Assembly: GCA_012932295.1 (NCBI GenBank)
Contig: JAAONU010000009.1
Location: 2,740,197 to 2,804,196 of the forward strand
From: Cyclina sinensis
Lineage: Eukaryota > Mollusca > Bivalvia > Venerida > Veneridae
DNA length: 64,000 bases
Direction of reading: 5' to 3'
Within the stretch, counting starts at the first letter, position 1; every line of letters begins with the position of its first letter. The notes beneath the pieces were generated by a model. The model made no database searches and was not told the DNA's origin. It saw only the letters and a list, made by a program, of their open reading frames with translations. The position numbers and the translations under genes are program-made. Of the stretch, positions 60,712 through 64,000 are shown in pieces.

Positions 60712-61870
60712 GTGTATATACAGCATCAACACAAAGTGTTTGTTTATATACAGCAACAACACAAAGTGTTTGTTTATATACAGCAGCAACACAAAGTGAT
60801 TGTTTATATACAGCAACAACACAAAGTGTTTGTTTATTTACAGCAACAACATTTAGTGTTTGTTATTATTTGCAGCAAAAACGCAAAGTGTTTGTGTATA
60901 TGCAGCAACAACACAAAGTGTTTGTTGATATACAGCAACAACACAAAGTGATTGTTTATATACAGCTACAACAAGAAGTGTTCGTTTATTTACAGCAACA
61001 ACACAAAGTTTTTGTTTATATACAGCAACAACACAAAGTGATTGTTTATATACAGCAACAACACAAAGTGTTTGTTTATTTACAGCAACAACATTTAGTG
61101 TTTGTTATTATTTGCATCAAAAACACAAAGTGTTTATGTATATGCAGCAACTACACAAAGTGTTTATGTATATACAGCAACAACACAAACTGTATGTTGA
61201 TATAGAGCAACAACACAAAGTGTTTGTTTATTTACAGCAACAACATAAAGTGTTTGTTTTTATTTACAGCAACAACAGAAAGTGATTGTTTATATACAGC
61301 AACAACACAAAGTCTTTGTTTATATACAACAACAAGACAAAGTGTTTGTTTATATACAGCAAGAACACAAAGTGATTGTTTATATACAGCATCAACACAA
61401 AGTGTTTGTTTATTTCAGCAACAACAGAAAGTGTTTGTTTTTGTTTGCAGCAAAAACACACAGTGTTTGTGTATATACAGCAACAACACAAAGTGATTGT
61501 TTATATACAGCAACAACATAAAGTGTTTGTTTATTTACAGCAACAACATAAAGTGTGTGTTTTTATTTGCAGCAACAACACAAAGTGTTTGTGTATATAC
61601 AGCAACAACACAAAGTGTTTGTTTATATACAGCAACAACAGAAAGTGTTTGTGTATATACAGCAACAACACAAAGTGTTTGTGTATATACAGCAAAAACA
61701 CAAAGTGTTTGTTTATATACAGCAACAACAGAAAGTGTTTGTGTATATACAGCAACAACACAAAGTGTTTGTGTATATACAGCAACAACATAAAGTGTTT
61801 GTTTATATACAGCAACAACACAAAGTGTTATTTTATGAACAGTTACTGTCTTGTGTTTAAATATATAAAC
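60712..61870 (+). repeat. 30-bp minisatellite, about 38 units
   Basis: Unit TATATACAGCAACAACACAA followed by AGTGTTTGTT. Because 30 is a multiple of 3 and the unit lacks stops in several frames, long open frames appear on both strands (for example YIQQQHKVFV repeats), but there is no start context, splice signal or non-repeat coding sequence. Occasional variant units (TATTTGCAGCAAAAACAC type) recur, indicating a higher-order pattern. Confidence 0.95.
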
Positions 61871-63125
61871 CAACAACAAAACGTGTTTGTTTATAAATGC
61901 CAACAACAATAGTGTTTGTAAAAACATTTTATATAGTGTTATTATAGGATCAATAGCAGCATATAGCGTGTATGTAACACCATAAAGTGGTCACAACATG
62001 TAGTCTTTGTATATAAATAGAAACAATATATTATGTTTTGTATAAGAACGGTAACAAAATAAAGTGATTTTTAAACAGTAACAGTATCTTTAAAGACGTA
62101 CAGTCTTGCCTTTTCTAGTATGCTTCATTTTTTTAAGTATTTCACAACTCTTGCATAAATATGATCTCCATAGCATTTTAGGTTGCGTTATAGTTGCAAG
62201 GTTTTAAAATACTGGTCAACAATAACTGTATTATAGACCAGAATTGGCGCAAAATCTAAAAACGTCGTTGTGACATCATGACGTCTTTTCTGTTAAAATT
62301 TTAGAACGTTTCGTTAAAATCTTGTCTTCTTACATAGAAAATTGCACTGCGAATCGCGCTTCTTTGGAAGAAAAAAAATGGCGTCAACGCGCCACGTCGA
62401 AACAAGAGCAGTGATAAAAGTCTGTGTAGAATTAGAGAAAACGACCACAGAAACATTTAGTATGATCAGGAGTTCAAGTGTAAAGTAAAAGTGCAGCCAC
62501 GCATTAGTGTATAAATGGCATGGACGATCACTGAAAACGTTGGAAGTTGTGGAAGCTCAGTATTGCTGATATTCGTGACTAAAGTAAAAGACATGCTTAG
62601 TTTAAACATATTTATTTCTCAGAATATGTACACATGTAGTTACAACGTAATCACACTACAAGATAATAATATTCTTTTGAAAAGGATTAGAATGAAAGAC
62701 AATGTCTTATTAAATTCTTCTCCTAACATAGTGATTAACACATATTCGGTGCTAAGCTGTAAATATCCATTTGAGAAACAAAAAAACAAAACATGAGCAG
62801 TTTTATCAAAATTGAAAATGGTAAATAAGCTGAAAAATATTGGTAATCAAAAGAAAAAATGAATGTTAGAAAAAAGAAGAAAAGCAACAGGTACAGTACT
62901 TGTAATAGATTGCGACTCGAAATTAATTTCGAAGTTTATTTTATTCGTAATTGAAGTAAACCATTTAAAGGTTCAAGTGAGAAGAAGAAGAAAAAGTGGG
63001 AATGGTATAAAACTTTAAAGAGTTTATAAAGCTCAATTATTGAAGATGACATTTGTCGAGACAAATAAGTCCAAATGTCTAAATTTGTATATGGTTTGTG
63101 TCTCACGTTTTTAATAAATCCAGAA
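61871..63125. other. AT-rich stretch, mostly empty
   Basis: The + strand open frame 62515-62796 has no homology cue. The 3' part (after about 62880) is probably the 3' untranslated end of the retrotransposon on the minus strand. Confidence 0.4.
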
Positions 63126-63129
63126 TATG

Positions 63130-64000
63130 TTAAAGGAAACGTTTTATGTCTAGTAGGTATGTGTGTACATATGAAAAGATTGTGATATTTAAATGATCAG
63201 GAAGTTCAGGGTTGCCAAAAAGAAGTATGTCTAGGTGTACGTCAAAGTCTTGAAGATTTTCAGGTAATTTTTGTCGATGTATATAATAGAGAGGACATTC
63301 AAAAAAATAATGATAGTTATTTTCTATTTGACCGCAAACGCATAAGGGTGTTGGTGATATGTTTTTAATAAATAAATGATAATTTAGGGCACTACATTTG
63401 GTGCGTAATCTTGTATGGAGTATTTGCAATCTTCTTTCTCCATAGTAATAATAATTAGGAGTTTGTCTTCTGTTGTTCATAAGATTAGATTTGAAGGAAC
63501 ACAATGTTGGTAGGTTACGTATTTCTAATGGAAGATTGTTCCAGTCTCTTATAACTGTTGGTAGAAATGAATTATAGTAGAGAGATGTTCGTGCATGTAT
63601 TCCAGGTATATCTTCAGCATTACGTAGGTTGTAGCGACCATTGTATATTGGGGGAATAAGTGAAGTAAGAAAGTTTGGGACTAGTCCATTTTTCATTTTA
63701 TAGAATAATATTAATCTGTGTTTGTATCTCCTATCTTCAAGAGTTTCCCAGTTTGTTTCGTTATACAAATTTTCATTTGATATTAACCTTGTTGTGCCTG
63801 TGGCGATTCTTGCGCATTCGTTTTGGATTTTGTTAAGTTCTTCAAGTTCACCTCTTGTTGAATTTCCCCACACAACATCTGCATATTCTAGAATGGGACG
63901 TAAAAAGGAAGTATAAATAATTTCAAGAGCTTTCCTACCTAATATGAATTTAAGTTTTCTCATGATGTTTACCCTTTTCCAAGCTTTCTCTGTTACGTGT
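63130..64000 (-). mobile_element. Non-LTR retrotransposon ORF2, C-terminal part (runs off the window)
   Basis: An uninterrupted minus-strand frame of 289 codons, open to the window edge. It begins with VTEKAWKRVNIMRKLKF, then LEIIYTSFLRPILEYADVVW, the end of a LINE reverse transcriptase thumb region (classic Y-x-x-x-I-x-P-x-L-x-Y-x-x-x-V-W). Near the C-terminus, CVCGQIENNYHYFFEC is the Cys/His cluster found at the end of many LINE ORF2 proteins. No stops or shifts in the visible part, so it may be young. The catalytic part lies outside the window. Confidence 0.92.

Noticed and set aside
61376..61912. Long open frames of up to 178 codons on both strands in the 30-bp minisatellite
   Set aside because: They follow from a stop-free 30-bp unit with period divisible by three. 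No start context, splice site or non-repeat coding sequence supports them.

Overview
This window is animal nuclear DNA. It is AT-rich, intron-bearing, and dominated by dispersed and tandem repeats. The repeat types point to a bivalve mollusc: long interspersed elements that start near 'AGCTCACC' and end in a GGGCCATCATGGCCC hairpin, elements starting GCCCGAAGGGGCATATTATA followed by runs of GTCC, several tRNA-derived SINE families, and relics of non-LTR, Tc1 and hAT elements. The species call is an inference from repeat style; heterodont clams are the best guess. No prokaryotic-style operons, rRNA genes or CRISPR arrays were seen.

Two genes can be assembled exon by exon with matching intron phases. 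On the + strand, 11191-23052, six coding exons give a 290-residue interferon-induced-protein-44-like (IFI44L-type) GTPase with a clear P-loop. On the - strand, 10268 down to 3526, a divergently arranged gene gives about 360 residues: a serine-rich start, a block of about eleven 15-residue charged repeats encoded by a 45-bp minisatellite, and a C-terminal alpha/beta-looking domain spread over the last two exons that I do not recognise by name. The two start codons lie head to head about 0.92 kb apart, so a shared promoter region is plausible. A decayed copy of the last exon of the second gene lies at 43752-43952. A copy of part of the shared upstream region lies at 141-475.

The rest, region by region. 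0-3.5 kb is a duplicated upstream block, a tetranucleotide repeat and empty AT-rich DNA. 3.5-10.3 kb is the minus-strand gene. 10.3-23.1 kb is the GTPase gene, with repeats in every large intron. 23-29 kb is a SINE, a dispersed repeat and a GCAGTA-rich minisatellite. 29.4-31.6 kb is a large foldback (inverted repeat) element. 32.9-33.6 kb is a non-LTR retrotransposon relic. 36.8-39.2 kb is a composite Helentron-like repeat inserted in a minisatellite. 39.5-47 kb holds SINEs, two MITE-like elements and mosaic duplications. 47.3-51.2 kb holds an RS-like coding minisatellite, a Tc1 transposase relic and a hAT relic. 51.6-53.8 kb is duplicated DNA, a SINE and a TA/GA microsatellite. 56.4-58.6 kb is a second full copy of the composite repeat, inverted. 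59.86-60.16 kb is the last exon of a C1q-domain-like protein. 60.7-61.9 kb is a 30-bp minisatellite. 63.1-64.0 kb is the 3' end of a non-LTR retrotransposon that runs off the window.

The window therefore looks like a repeat-eroded stretch carrying innate-immunity-type genes (IFI44-like GTPase, C1q-like protein, and an unknown partner gene), in keeping with the expansion of such families in bivalves. All homology statements come from reading motifs by eye; no database search was possible.
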